Of a DNA stretch of 64,000 nt, positions 9,403 to 20,037 are shown piece by piece. The DNA is taken from positions 1-64,000 of the forward strand of contig WGMU01000139.1 of the NCBI GenBank assembly GCA_016124895.1, written 5' to 3'. This DNA comes from a bacterium. GTDB lineage: Bacteria; Planctomycetota; Planctomycetia; Planctomycetales; Planctomycetaceae. The notes beneath the pieces are model-generated. The model was given only the letters and a program-made list of their open reading frames with translations, was not told the origin of the DNA and ran no database searches. Positions within the stretch are counted from its first letter, which is position 1. The number at the start of each line of letters is the position of its first letter. A program made the position numbers and the translations under genes.

Positions 9403-9795
9403 TCACAGCAGTTTGAGGCCGGGGACGTTCAGTTCGAGCGTATCGCCAGCAGACCAGTTGACCCGCAGCGGAGTCGTATCGCGGTTCCGGTATTCGCGCG
9501 GAAGCTCCGTCGGCGCACCGACTGATTCCAGCACGAAAAGGTAGGAGCCCGATTCAAGATGCAGTGGCCCCCTGGAATCGCGATCGAGCAGCGCGAAAAC
9601 TCCGGTGCCATCTGTGATGGCCTGACCGAGCGCTTCGCCGCCGCCTTCCGGGAATACTGTCACCTGCACATCAGGCAGAGGATTATCTCCCGTCTTCAGC
9701 AGGCTCTTTGTTCCACCTGAAACCGGAGTTGTCCCGCAGCCTGCAATGACCAGAACCATGATCGCTGGCGCAAATACCAAAAGCTGGATTCTCAT
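9403..9795 (-). CDS. Small lipoprotein with carboxypeptidase-regulatory-like fold
   Basis: 130 residues from ATG 9795. The signal sequence MRIQLLVFAPAIMVLVIAGC ends in a lipobox (VIAGC), so it is a predicted lipoprotein. The rest (GDNPLPDVQVTVFPEGGGEALGQA...TDGTGVFALL...LESGSYLFVLES) looks like the beta-sandwich peptidase-regulatory domain that is common in small planctomycete lipoproteins. It directly precedes the PepSY membrane protein and lies 190 bases after a DUF1559 gene, a neighbourhood often seen for these lipoproteins. Function unknown. Confidence 0.8.
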   Translation of the reverse strand: MRIQLLVFAPAIMVLVIAGCGTTPVSGGTKSLLKTGDNPLPDVQVTVFPEGGGEALGQAITDGTGVFALLDRDSRGPLHLESGSYLFVLESVGAPTELPREYRNRDTTPLRVNWSAGDTLELNVPGLKLL

Positions 9796-9985
9796 TTGAT
9801 AAGTTCGTACCGAGAGCGGTGGCATTGAGGATGCAGCCCTCCCTTTTACGGTGAACTGACGACTGAGAACGCAGCGTCGCTCCGGGCAATGCCTCACGGT
9901 GGAAGTCCGATCGGCACAAAAACGACGGATGGGCTGCAGTGCTCAACCGACGTCTTCGACGCTGCGTTTCAGTTCTGACGGAGCG

Positions 9986-11092
<1,107 letters not shown>

Positions 11093-11515
11093 CTTCTGGA
11101 TACTCCTGAAAAGCGCCGGCCGGTGAGACTTCCAGGCCTGACACGCGGGCAGTTACTGAAAAAGTTAATGCGAATGCAGTCCGAGCCTGTGGTCGATCGT
11201 GCTGAATGGTGGCCGGGAACGACGTCACAAAGGCACGCTGGTCAGGCTTGCTTCATCGCGCAGGCTCGACCAGAGAGTTCGAGCAGATCGTGACATCGCT
11301 GATGACGCGCGACCGGACGAATTGCGAAAGCGCGATCAGATCACCAGGCGGGACCAGCGGCGCGCCTTCGCAACATTGGGTTGCGTCTCGAAGCAGCAAG
11401 GTCAGGCAGCATGAACGCCACGGGCAGCCGCGCAGGAAAATGGCGCGAGATCGGCTCGGACACCAGCCCCGCGAACGTCGTATTGCGCAGCAGCGAGACG
11501 CTCAGGCGAACGCGT
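11093..11515. other. Gene-free interval upstream of the DUF1559 gene
   Basis: 423 bases. It should contain the DUF1559 promoter and the 3' end of the Cys-rich protein transcript, both minus strand. Open frames here show no family features, and I see no strong hairpin terminator. Confidence 0.45.
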
Positions 11516-12196
11516 TCAGCCCGGTGGAACCGGAGGCGTCCAGACGAGCGAGCACAGCAGCGGCTCGGACTCAGGAGCAAGGCGTTGCACGTTCTCCGGC
11601 ACCTGCCAGTCATCACGCAACGCCGGCACACTCAACGGATCAGAAATCAGTAGCAGCGTCGAACCGACGCCCTGACACTTGCGGGCGAGGATGACCGAGT
11701 ACCAGGTGACACCGTCTCGCTTCCCGCGGCGTTTTTTCGAGTCACTCAGAGGGGACTCGGCAGCGGTCAGGGATCCGCCGCCCAGCGTCGGAGATGACTG
11801 CGTCAGCTCGCGCTGCGGTTCAGTACTGCGAAGACCGGCTGACACCACCTCTGTCACGAGCGACGGCGACGCACACACAGCGGAGCGTTCATCGTCAGCA
11901 GCATCCCTGCGAAGGTGGTCAGCCAGAGTGTCCGACACCTGGACCTGATTCTTCGCCGCCCACTCCAGACGCTTTTTCGGCGAGAAGCAGCAGCACGACT
12001 TCCAGCAGTTCGCTGCGGTCTGACATCCACAGCCGTGTCCCTGACAGATGAACTGCCCGGTGTTCGATGATTCAACGACTGACACCGGGACAGGAATTCC
12101 GACTGTCCCAATCGCGAACCCGATCAGCGTCAGACCGACAAGGCCAGAACGCGACCAGCGATTGATTCGGTTTCCTGTCAGGAGTCGGAATCGCAC
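11516..12196 (-). CDS. Hypothetical membrane-anchored Cys-rich protein
   Basis: 226 residues, starting at GTG 12196 with GGAG about 10 bases upstream. A single hydrophobic helix (SGLVGLTLIGFAIGTVGIPVPVSV, about 17-40) is followed by a dense Cys/His motif, CQGHGCGCQTAANCWKSCCC (about residues 51-70). The cysteine cluster could bind metal or form disulfides. The remainder is polar, with a Lys/Arg-rich patch and a hydrophobic segment VTWYSVILARKCQG near 165-178. I recognise the general pattern from planctomycete proteins but know no function. It sits between a DUF1559 gene and an FHA-GYF protein. Confidence 0.65.
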   Translation of the reverse strand: MRFRLLTGNRINRWSRSGLVGLTLIGFAIGTVGIPVPVSVVESSNTGQFICQGHGCGCQTAANCWKSCCCFSPKKRLEWAAKNQVQVSDTLADHLRRDAADDERSAVCASPSLVTEVVSAGLRSTEPQRELTQSSPTLGGGSLTAAESPLSDSKKRRGKRDGVTWYSVILARKCQGVGSTLLLISDPLSVPALRDDWQVPENVQRLAPESEPLLCSLVWTPPVPPG

Positions 12197-12394
12197 TGGG
12201 GGGAAACTCCGAGTAAAACACAGAACCTTTAGTAAAGCAGATCATCAGTTGTGGTCAACACAGCGGGCACTGATTCTCAGATTCGACAGCCGAACGGAGT
12301 CCGACTGAGAAACGCGGATCACTCGCGCACAGGCTGGAGGCTGTGGACAAGTGCGCCGAACTGTCTTTGCAAATGGCGTTGTGGCGTCCGACCA

Positions 12395-14014
12395 TTACTG
12401 AGCCGACAGGACGGTGTCGCGCGAGTGAAACGCCGGCATCGCGTATCGGGACAGCACAACACGGTATTCAGTCTGTTCGCCGTTCACGTCAACGGTCACA
12501 TCGGACGTCGCCAGCAGTGCATAGCGTTCCGGAACAACCTGCTTTCCCTTGCCATGCGGCACCGTCGTTCGTGCGCCGTCCTGTGGTTGAACAGTGATCC
12601 GGTACGGTCCTGGCGAGAGCTTCCCGTCCAGAGTCATGATTCGAAAGCGGCCGATCCCGTCGGTGATGCCGGATGCAGCTTCGCCAGTACTCATCCCATT
12701 AAACGTGACGACAACGTCACCCAGCGGAGCGTCGCCAAGCAGTAAGGTTCCTGTCAGCGCCGTTCGAGCCTGTCGCATGATCAGGACGTCGGCAGCAAAC
12801 CCTGCTGTCACGCCGACAAGTAACAGCAACGCCAGGTTCTTCCACGACAGGCTCCGCACGGAATAAGCCGCCGACCGCAGATAGAAGAGAGGAGTCAGTA
12901 ATCCCCAGGTGACGGCCTGCACATTCTGGCGGGCTGTCTGAACTGATGAAGGCTTCGACTCCGAACACAGGGCTGGCTCGCCAACGGTTGCCGAGACAGT
13001 TTCTGTTCCAGTTGAAGCCGCTGGTGGCGGGGCCGCTGTCTCAAGTGAATTGAGCATCGCAATCGAATCGGGAAATGCGAAACCCAGCGCTACAGAACTG
13101 GACCATTGCGAACTCCATTCAAGTCGCAGTGGAGTGTCTTCGGAAATGGATCCCTGATCGACGAGTTCCTGCACAGCCGATCGGGGCAGTGGCCCGACTT
13201 CCCCAGACGTTTGGTAAATGAAGTATTGCGGCTCCGGTAATGACTGCGTTCGCGGCCGATCAGAAACCGGCTGTCGCGGAGCATTCCGGGCGATATCGCC
13301 AGCCGCCGTCACAACAGGCGATCTTCTGGCGACAGCGGCGTGGGAAGTGTCTGGCAGTGAAGTCGAGTCGGGGTCAAGGCGACGATCAAGAAAAAAATCG
13401 CTGACGGATCGCCAGTCAGTCCGGTCTTCCCGGCAGATGTGATCGGTCGGTTGTACTTCGCCGCGGTCAAGCATCCTGTTGATTTCGCGCCCGTCCAGAG
13501 GCCCAAGCTCCACCGATCCGAGTCGGACAAGCCACTGACTGTCGGGTGGAACCGTAACATCTCGTTCGAGACGATGGCCGCTGCTGGCCGTGATTTGAGT
13601 GGCGGACTGATTCGCGATTTCGAGAGGTTCAACGAAAACGGACACCGGTTCGGCGTCAGCCGACTCATTCGACACGGCCACGTTGGCATGAAGACTCACC
13701 GGAAGGTCACGGATGACTCGCGAATTCTCAGCGCCAGGCCGTTCGACGCGAAACACAAACGAGCCGATCGTCACCTGGTCGTTCACAAAAAGCAGGGCCG
13801 ACTGAATGGACTGACCATTGACTAGAACTCCGGCCGGACACAGTGAGGAAAGTCGAACGCCATGCGGATCAGCAGCGAGTTCGCAGTGAACCTCGTCAAC
13901 ATTATCGCCACTCAAACACAAATCGACCTTCCATGCGGAACTGCCAACGAAGAGAGGCTCGTCTCCGACAGGGAACGCTTCCAGCGTATCAATTCGAATC
14001 AGAAGAAAACTCAT
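12395..14014 (-). CDS. FHA and tandem GYF-like domain membrane protein with C-terminal regulatory-like domain
   Basis: 539 residues from ATG 14014. Domains in order: an FHA-like domain (about 1-95: FVGSSAWKVDLCLSGDNVDEVHCEL...GVLVNGQSI...VTIGSFVFRVE), a GYF_2-like domain (WLVRLGSVELGPLDGREINRML, about 155-200), a second one (YFIYQTSGEVGPLPRSAVQELV, about 255-300), a hydrophobic span near 385-405 (LALLLLVGVTAGFAADVLIM), then a carboxypeptidase-regulatory-like beta domain (LTGTLLLGDAPLGDVVVTFNG...) to the end. FHA domains bind phosphothreonine and GYF domains bind Pro-rich peptides, so this looks like a membrane adaptor linking kinase signalling to an extracytoplasmic domain. Next upstream is a DUF1559 pseudogene. 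Confidence 0.82.
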   Translation of the reverse strand: MSFLLIRIDTLEAFPVGDEPLFVGSSAWKVDLCLSGDNVDEVHCELAADPHGVRLSSLCPAGVLVNGQSIQSALLFVNDQVTIGSFVFRVERPGAENSRVIRDLPVSLHANVAVSNESADAEPVSVFVEPLEIANQSATQITASSGHRLERDVTVPPDSQWLVRLGSVELGPLDGREINRMLDRGEVQPTDHICREDRTDWRSVSDFFLDRRLDPDSTSLPDTSHAAVARRSPVVTAAGDIARNAPRQPVSDRPRTQSLPEPQYFIYQTSGEVGPLPRSAVQELVDQGSISEDTPLRLEWSSQWSSSVALGFAFPDSIAMLNSLETAAPPPAASTGTETVSATVGEPALCSESKPSSVQTARQNVQAVTWGLLTPLFYLRSAAYSVRSLSWKNLALLLLVGVTAGFAADVLIMRQARTALTGTLLLGDAPLGDVVVTFNGMSTGEAASGITDGIGRFRIMTLDGKLSPGPYRITVQPQDGARTTVPHGKGKQVVPERYALLATSDVTVDVNGEQTEYRVVLSRYAMPAFHSRDTVLSAQ

Positions 14015-14062
14015 CGGCCATCGCCCTGCCACACACTCGACGGATCACATCCACAGCCGGAC

Positions 14063-15237
14063 TCAAAAGTCGCCATCGCGCAGGATGCCGCGATCAGCGC
14101 GGTCACACAGCTTCATCAGGACGTTGATATCCGTTGCTGCCGCGAGCGAACGAACGCTGCCGTCGGTCAAAAGCACGTTCGCAATTCCCGGATGAGCAGC
14201 ACTCAACGGTTTATTTCCTTCGCCGGGGGCCGCTCCCTCCAGGGCCTGTTCGCCAGCGACGCCATTCGCGTTAATGCGATACCGCACGGTCGTCACGTTG
14301 TAGACGAAGTGCGTTGCATCGGCGGGCGAACCTGGTTTGTAGGGACCTGCCATCGACGTTCCGGCCCAGGCGCCAGCTCCATAGCAGCTTCGAAACAGTG
14401 ACTCACGCAGCGTGATATCGATGTTTCCAGTTGTGGGGTTGATCTGGCTGACGTACGCGGACGACTGCTCGCCTACGGCAATCGTGTTGGATGAGCCGTC
14501 AACGACACTGGTCATCGTCGCGGAATCGTTGACGAGCAGGATGCCACCATTCGACATCAGAGCGTTGCAGTTCGTGTGAGCCGGCGTGTCAGCTCCAGCA
14601 CCACAGCACCAGTTGCGGGGGCCGCATGTCCCGATCGATGTAACCTGGGGACTGACCGCGCTATTCTGAAATGCCGCTCCCGTGATCCCCACGTAGGTCG
14701 GATTCATGAATTCAAACCGTCCATTCGGACCATCCATGTCCGTAAACCGGGACAGATTTGCTGACGGGCAGAAGTAGGGTTTGACGAAAACGCCATCCAG
14801 CGTCTGGCCGTTGGGATTGCCCTGATTCTGCACTCCCATGATGCCTCCGGCAGAATTCGTGAACAGGCGATCGAAGACGTTCTGCTGGTCCATCCACGGC
14901 AGCAGTGACACGAAAAATGACGAGCCCTGGAACGGTGCAGAGATCTGTGTCGCGGAGCCAGGACAGGAGCATTTGCCGAAACAGCACCGATCGGAAACGC
15001 TCGATGGGCGTCGTGGTACTGCAGGATCCCCAGACCAATCTGTTTCATGTTATTCAGACACTCGGTGCGGCGGGCTGCTTCACGAGCATTCTGAACAGCC
15101 GGCAGCAACATTGCGGCCAGCGCTGCAATGATCGCCATCACGACAAGCAACTCAACAAGAGTGAATCCAGATCGGCGATTTGCCGTGATCGGCGTCCGGG
15201 CGACCGACCGTCGACGGCAGTGCGACATGGCCCTCAT
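14063..15237 (-). pseudogene. DUF1559 prepilin-like gene interrupted by a frameshift
   Basis: The N-terminus is intact: ATG 15237 with GGGAG upstream, then [65 protein letters not shown]. The C-terminal part ([22 protein letters not shown]...HPGIANVLLTDGSVRSLAAATDINVLMKL) continues in a different frame. The two join near 14930-14940 if one base is added or removed. The reading is otherwise clean on both sides, so this is a recent inactivation or a sequencing error. Otherwise typical of the family, with the DGSVRSL signature near the C-terminus. Confidence 0.82.
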
Positions 15238-15709
15238 GACTGAGACTCCCTGGCTGAAGTTTGCGAAATGCCTGGCTGAAAGACAAAGCCCCCGTGAACA
15301 GGAGACCGACTGTCGCCAGACTGGTGGCGAACCCGAAGTCAATAGCCGCCCACGATCCCGCTCAGACCTGGGCATGGAGTGACCGGCTACAAAGAGGTGC
15401 AGAACGAATCCACACGGCAATGATCAACAGGCTGCGAATAGTCTTGCTGAGTTTACGTGGGAGCCATGAGTGTTCAATAGATTAGACTTGAGGTCGTCAA
15501 CTCGGCTCTTTCGGGCAATCGCCGTCCGCTTGCTGTGAGACCCTGGCAGTTTTACACTGCTCCCCCTTTTCGCCAGCCGAGCCAGCGCGTGGTTGCTGAC
15601 CGTGGCGAGTACGTCGCTCTGGCAGCGACAGCAGACAACAGTTATCGGCAGCGGCCTTGTGGCGTCGCGCCGTTTCAGTCAGTTTCCGATCACGCCTGTC
15701 AGGTGCGTC
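15238..15709. other. Divergent intergenic interval before rpmE
   Basis: 472 bases between the frameshifted DUF1559 gene (minus) and rpmE (plus). It should hold both promoters. The overlapping small frames on either strand have no ribosome sites or recognisable products. I see no clear RNA structure. Confidence 0.45.
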
Positions 15710-15925
15710 ATGAAGAGCGACATTCATCCGAACTATTCAACCTGTGAAGTGACCTGCAGTTGCGGGAACACCTTTACGACCCGCAGCACGGTCGAGAAAC
15801 TGCACATCGATATCTGCTCGGCGTGCCATCCGTTTTACACGGGGCAGATGAAGTATGTGGACAGTGCCGGCCGTGTCGAGAAGTTCCAGAAGAAGTACAA
15901 CTGGGGTGCCCGCAACAAGGGTTAG
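15710..15925 (+). CDS. rpmE: 50S ribosomal protein L31
   Basis: 71 residues: [20 protein letters not shown]..., with the cysteines VTCSCG and [12 protein letters not shown] that mark the zinc-binding form of L31. Length and sequence are typical. The start ATG 15710 has AGGTG 7 bases upstream; the frame is open further upstream but those residues are not L31. prfA follows 255 bases downstream, a common pairing in bacteria. Confidence 0.97.
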   Translation: MKSDIHPNYSTCEVTCSCGNTFTTRSTVEKLHIDICSACHPFYTGQMKYVDSAGRVEKFQKKYNWGARNKG

Positions 15926-16180
15926 CCTCTCGGGGTGACAGAAAGTGGCCGCGTCGCTGGACGACTTGTCCGCGACGCGGAAGCTGTCGTCCCGTGTTCC
16001 GCGTCGCCTGCTGACGCTGACGCGAACAGTTGCTGGATCGCTCGTGTGAACGCGACGCTTCGATCCGCAACGCCGCCTGCTGCGGCACGACTCGCGAACA
16101 ACGGGAAATCTCTGGCGAGTGGCCTGTCGATGCTCGCCGCTGCCGAATCCGGCCCGTTTCCCGTTTCAGGAGTTCGCCCG

Positions 16181-17251
16181 ATGTTTCCGAGTCTGCAGGA
16201 CAAGCTGAAACGCTTTGAAGAGCTGGAGCAGCAGCTTCAGGATCCCGACGTCCTCTCCGATACGAACAAGCTGCTTGCAATCCAGCGTGAGCACGGTGGT
16301 CTGGCGAAAATTGCGAATCAGGTCCGCACGTTCAACCGCGTCGAAGAGGACATCGAGACGGCGAAGGAAATGGTCCGCGAAGAAACTGATCACGAGGCCA
16401 AAGAAATGGCCCGTGAGGAACTCGCCGATCTGCAGCAGCAGTACGAAACCCTGCGTGAGGAACTCGAAGAGATCGTACTCTCCGGCGACACGCTGACCCG
16501 TGGAAGCTGCATCCTCGAAATTCGCGCCGGCACGGGCGGCGACGAAGCGGGTCTGTTCGCGCGCGATCTGTTTGAGATGTACCGCCGCTATATCGAAATC
16601 AGCGGCTGGAAGTTCGAGATCCTGGAACTCAACGCGTCCGAGATGGGTGGTATGAAGGAAGTCACACTCTCCGTTTCGGGCGAAGGCTGCTATCACCGGC
16701 TGCAGTTTGAAAGTGGTGGCCACCGCGTGCAGCGGGTTCCGGAAACCGAAGCCCAGGGCCGCATTCACACCAGTGCAGCGACCGTCGCCGTGATGCCGGA
16801 AGCAACTGAGGTCGAAATCGAGATCAACGACGAGGATCTGCAGATTGACACAATGCGGGCCGGCGGCCCTGGTGGCCAGAAGGTCAACAAGACCGAAAGC
16901 GCTGTCCGCATCACGCATATTCCGACAGGTGAAGTCGTCAAGATTCAGGACGAAAAGAGTCAGCACAAGAATCGTGCCAAAGCAATGCGCGTGCTCCGCA
17001 GTCGGCTGCTCGAGCGAGCCCAGCAGAATGCCGCCAATGAGCGTGCCGAACACCGCCGGACACTGGTCGGTTCAGGCGACCGCAGTCAGCGCATCCGCAC
17101 GTACAACTTCCCGCAGAACCGCGTCACGGATCACCGCATCAACGTGTCGATCCACAAGCTCGATCAGATCATGGCCGGAAACCTCGACGAACTCGTCAAC
17201 GCGCTGCTTGAGTTCGATAAACGCGAGCGTCTGGAAGGCGGAGCCCGTTAG
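16181..17251 (+). CDS. prfA: Peptide chain release factor 1
   Basis: Recognises UAA and UAG stop codons and triggers peptide release on the ribosome. 356 residues from ATG 16181 ([19 protein letters not shown]), with AGGAG 9 bases upstream; an in-frame extension to 15935 is not family-like. The GGQ loop is in [20 protein letters not shown]. The codon-reading tripeptide region is [14 protein letters not shown], matching the P-x-T of RF1 rather than the SPF of RF2. The coiled-coil N-terminus and C-terminal domain are intact. Confidence 0.97.
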   Translation: MFPSLQDKLKRFEELEQQLQDPDVLSDTNKLLAIQREHGGLAKIANQVRTFNRVEEDIETAKEMVREETDHEAKEMAREELADLQQQYETLREELEEIVLSGDTLTRGSCILEIRAGTGGDEAGLFARDLFEMYRRYIEISGWKFEILELNASEMGGMKEVTLSVSGEGCYHRLQFESGGHRVQRVPETEAQGRIHTSAATVAVMPEATEVEIEINDEDLQIDTMRAGGPGGQKVNKTESAVRITHIPTGEVVKIQDEKSQHKNRAKAMRVLRSRLLERAQQNAANERAEHRRTLVGSGDRSQRIRTYNFPQNRVTDHRINVSIHKLDQIMAGNLDELVNALLEFDKRERLEGGAR

Positions 17252-17540
17252 CCGAGTGTCCCCTCGAGAATTGTCTGGCTGGATTTCCTGAAGCGAGTGC
17301 GTCTCGCTTAAAGGTCTCCCTGTCGCACCGTCTTGTGGCTGTCTGTCGCGACAAAACGCAGACTGCCAGATGCCTCGTCCGCGATCGTAATGCTCTGCGA
17401 TTTCCAGGCGAGCGGAAGAAATTCGGTTTGCGCAGTGGATTGTGGCGGGCTCGAACGGAGATCTGACTACCGCATGATGACAGCCGCTCGGCAGACCAGG
17501 CTGGGCGGATCACAACCCACAGGAAAACGGAGGCGGTCAG

Positions 17541-18905
17541 ATGAAATTTCGCAGAGTACGGCTCTGGACAATTGCGGCGGCAGCAGTCGCAGCGCTCGCA
17601 GCAAGTGCCGAAGCGCAGCCCGGACCGGGTCGCGGCGGGCAACCGGGATTCGGGCCTCCTGGTCCGGATCAGCTTGTGAATCGGTTCGATCGAAACGGTG
17701 ATGGTCAGGTCTCGCGTGACGAGGCACCAGACTCTGTCGCTGGTCGACTTCGGCGAGCCGACAACAATGGCGACAGCGGCGTTACTCGTGAAGAACTGGA
17801 TGCCTTCTTTGCCGCCTTTGGCGCAGGACGCGGACCAGGGGACAGAGCGCAAAACTCTGGTCGGCGCGATGCTGGGCCGCGTGATTCTGGACCGCCGGAC
17901 GCTGGACCGCGCGGCCGTGGTCCGCGGGAAGCCGGTCCATCTGACCGTGGTCCCCGCGAAGGTGGTCCGTCGAATCGTGGTCCGCGGGACGCGGGACCTC
18001 CGGAACGTGGACCGCGAGACGCTGGTCCGCCACGACGTGGTCCAGAAGATCGTCATGGAGAACCGCGGGATGCCGGCCCGCCGCCGCGTGGTCGTGACGG
18101 TGGGCATCTGTTTGCAGGGCCGCCGCACCGAGGTCCTGGGCCGGAAAGTCGTCATGTCGGTCCGCAGGGACATCGGCGTCCGGCCGGTCCGCCGGAGCAT
18201 GGTCCGCGCAGTCCACATGCTGATGGCCGCGGTCCACATCCGGAAGCCCGCCACGCAGGTCCGCCGCCGCGTGGATTCGAGGGTCGTCATGGCCGGGCTC
18301 GCGGTCATCGCGGCGGTAGGATGAAAGGTCCGTTCACTCATCGCGGGCGACAGGGGCAAGCGCGACGCGGTGCATTCCATCGCGGCCCATTCGCGCAGCG
18401 TCGAGAGATGATTCGAAATCGCGTCTTTGGTGGTCGTCCACCCTTTGCAGGTCGAGGTTCCTTCAGCGGTCGGCTTCCATTCGCGGGCCGGCCTCCGTTT
18501 GCTGGTGGTCCGGGAGCAGAACGCGGTGGACGTCCTGGAGGTCCGCCGATGATTGCCGGGCCTCGTGATCACCACCCGGAACACCGTGGTCGAGCCGGTG
18601 GGCCGGAACATCCACGAGGGCCGGAAGCCGAACGCCGCGTGCCACGAGACGGTGATCGTCGGCCAGAAGCTGGTCGTCAACCGCCCCGTGATGGAAATCG
18701 TCCGGAACGAGGCCGCCCGGAAGGCGATCGACCAGAGCGTGATCGTCCGGGCCGGGAATCAGCGGCAGAGACTCCGACAGCAACTCCAGACAGCGTTGCC
18801 GTCGCCGATTCAGAAAAAGCAGCGACTTCGGTTGCGATGGTCGTGGATTCGGCTGACGCTTTGCCGGAAATCTCTCCGGATACCGCCGCAGCAGCTGGGA
18901 ACTGA
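17541..18905 (+). CDS. Secreted EF-hand protein with long Gly/Pro/Arg-rich repeat region
   Basis: 454 residues. ATG 17541 has GGAGG 8 bases upstream. A signal peptide (MKFRRVRLWTIAAAAVAALAASAEA) is followed by two EF-hand loops, DRNGDGQVSRDE (about 54-65) and DNNGDSGVTREE (about 75-86). Residues 100-430 are dominated by degenerate repeats around RGPRDAGPP, with His-rich patches. The very biased composition explains the long spurious frame on the opposite strand. Likely an exported, calcium-binding, cationic surface protein. It shares its architecture with the next gene, from which it is separated by a hairpin. Confidence 0.85.
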   Translation: MKFRRVRLWTIAAAAVAALAASAEAQPGPGRGGQPGFGPPGPDQLVNRFDRNGDGQVSRDEAPDSVAGRLRRADNNGDSGVTREELDAFFAAFGAGRGPGDRAQNSGRRDAGPRDSGPPDAGPRGRGPREAGPSDRGPREGGPSNRGPRDAGPPERGPRDAGPPRRGPEDRHGEPRDAGPPPRGRDGGHLFAGPPHRGPGPESRHVGPQGHRRPAGPPEHGPRSPHADGRGPHPEARHAGPPPRGFEGRHGRARGHRGGRMKGPFTHRGRQGQARRGAFHRGPFAQRREMIRNRVFGGRPPFAGRGSFSGRLPFAGRPPFAGGPGAERGGRPGGPPMIAGPRDHHPEHRGRAGGPEHPRGPEAERRVPRDGDRRPEAGRQPPRDGNRPERGRPEGDRPERDRPGRESAAETPTATPDSVAVADSEKAATSVAMVVDSADALPEISPDTAAAAGN

Positions 18906-18938
18906 CAGCTGCAAGTTCAGTCTGATTGTTCGTTTTCT

Positions 18939-18966
18939 GACTCCTCGTCAACACTGGCGAGGAGTC
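18939..18966 (+). terminator. Hairpin between the two EF-hand genes
   Basis: GACTCCTCG (18939-18947) and CGAGGAGTC (18958-18966) form a perfect 9-base stem 34 bases after the first EF-hand gene. The following bases (GTCTTATCC) are not a strong T run, so termination would be weak; it may instead protect the mRNA end. Confidence 0.45.
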
Positions 18967-19064
18967 GTCTTATCCGCCGATGGCGCGCCGTGCTGACGCA
19001 CTGCTGACTGACTGCCTCGGCTTTCGGCTGCCTAACGCAGCGCTGGCTGCACAGGAGACTCACG

Positions 19065-19796
19065 ATGAAGAAGTTTGGCGTTTCGCTGCTGACTCTGGCT
19101 GTCGCCGGCGTGCTGGGCACGTCGCTGCTGGCTCAGCCGCCGGAAGAGCGTGGTCCTCGCGACGGTGAAGCTCGTCCCGGCGAGCGCGGTCCGCGTGATG
19201 GTGAAGGCCGTCCCGGTGAACGCGGTCCGCGTGACGGTGAAGGCCGTCCCGGTGAGCGTGGTCCGCGTGACGGTGAAGGCCGTCCCGGTGGCTTTGGTGG
19301 CCGGGGTTTCGGGCCACCGCCGAACCCGTTTGTTACCGTGCTCGACGCCAACAACGACGGCGAGATTTCGGCGGACGAGATCGCCAATGCAGCGGCTGCG
19401 CTGAAAAAGCTCGACAGAAATGGCGATGGCAAACTGTCCGGCGACGAGATGCGTCCGGACTTCGGTGGCCGTGGCCCCGGTGGTCCTCAAGGAGGCGGCT
19501 TTGCCGAGCGATTTAACCAGCTCGACAAGAACAGCGACGGAAAGCTGACGAAGGACGAACTGCCCGAGCAGATGCAGCGAATGCTCGAACGCGGCGACAA
19601 CAACAAGGACGGAGCGCTCGATCGCGCTGAAATCGAAGAGCTGATGAGCCGCTTTCGTGGCGGTCAGGGTCGTGGCCCGCAGGGAGGACGTCCGGAAGGC
19701 GGCCGTCGCCCGGAGGGTGATCGTCCGCCGCGCGATGGCGAACGACCTCAAGGCGATGGTGATCGTCCGCGTCGTCCGAGTGCAGAAGACGCGTAG
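19065..19796 (+). CDS. Secreted EF-hand protein with 12-residue tandem repeats
   Basis: 243 residues. The signal peptide [24 protein letters not shown] is followed by about four tandem copies of a 12-residue unit, [12 protein letters not shown] (36 bases each, about 19147-19290). Four EF-hand loops follow: [36 protein letters not shown] and [12 protein letters not shown]. The C-terminus is again Arg/Gly/Pro-rich. The calcium ligands are present in all four loops, so it should bind calcium outside the cytoplasm. Probably a paralogue of the gene at 17541. Function unknown. Confidence 0.88.
   Translation: MKKFGVSLLTLAVAGVLGTSLLAQPPEERGPRDGEARPGERGPRDGEGRPGERGPRDGEGRPGERGPRDGEGRPGGFGGRGFGPPPNPFVTVLDANNDGEISADEIANAAAALKKLDRNGDGKLSGDEMRPDFGGRGPGGPQGGGFAERFNQLDKNSDGKLTKDELPEQMQRMLERGDNNKDGALDRAEIEELMSRFRGGQGRGPQGGRPEGGRRPEGDRPPRDGERPQGDGDRPRRPSAEDA
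19147..19290 (+). repeat. 36-base in-frame tandem repeat within EF-hand gene
   Basis: About four near-identical 36-base units encode [12 protein letters not shown]. The unit length is a multiple of three, so copy-number change by slippage or recombination would keep the frame. Confidence 0.85.
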
Positions 19797-19920
19797 CGTT
19801 TCAGTAAACCTGCAGTCGCCGATGGCCTTGCAGCCTCAGTGACAACGCACGTTGTCAACTGCGACGCCCATCTGGCGATTGACGAGTCGCATGACAGATT
19901 CTGAGTCGAGCTGAAATGGA

Positions 19921-19954
19921 GCCGCAGACGGTAACGCCGTCTGCGGCCTTCTTT
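19921..19954 (+). terminator. Intrinsic terminator after the second EF-hand gene
   Basis: An 11-base perfect stem, GCCGCAGACGG (19921-19931) with CCGTCTGCGGC (19937-19947), and a T-rich tail CTTCTTT. It lies between convergent genes and can serve the plus-strand transcript. Confidence 0.85.
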
Positions 19955-20037
19955 ATGGCGGAGCGAAGACCTGCTGGTCATGTCCAGGTCTGACTTCGAC
20001 CTCTGCCACCAGGCGGCCTCACTCGCGAAGACTGGAG

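Noticed and set aside
17196-18680. 494-codon open frame on the minus strand opposite the first EF-hand gene
   Set aside because: It is rich in Arg, Thr and Ser with no domain, lies exactly opposite the biased Gly/Pro/Arg repeats, and runs across the prfA 3' end; an antisense by-product of codon bias.
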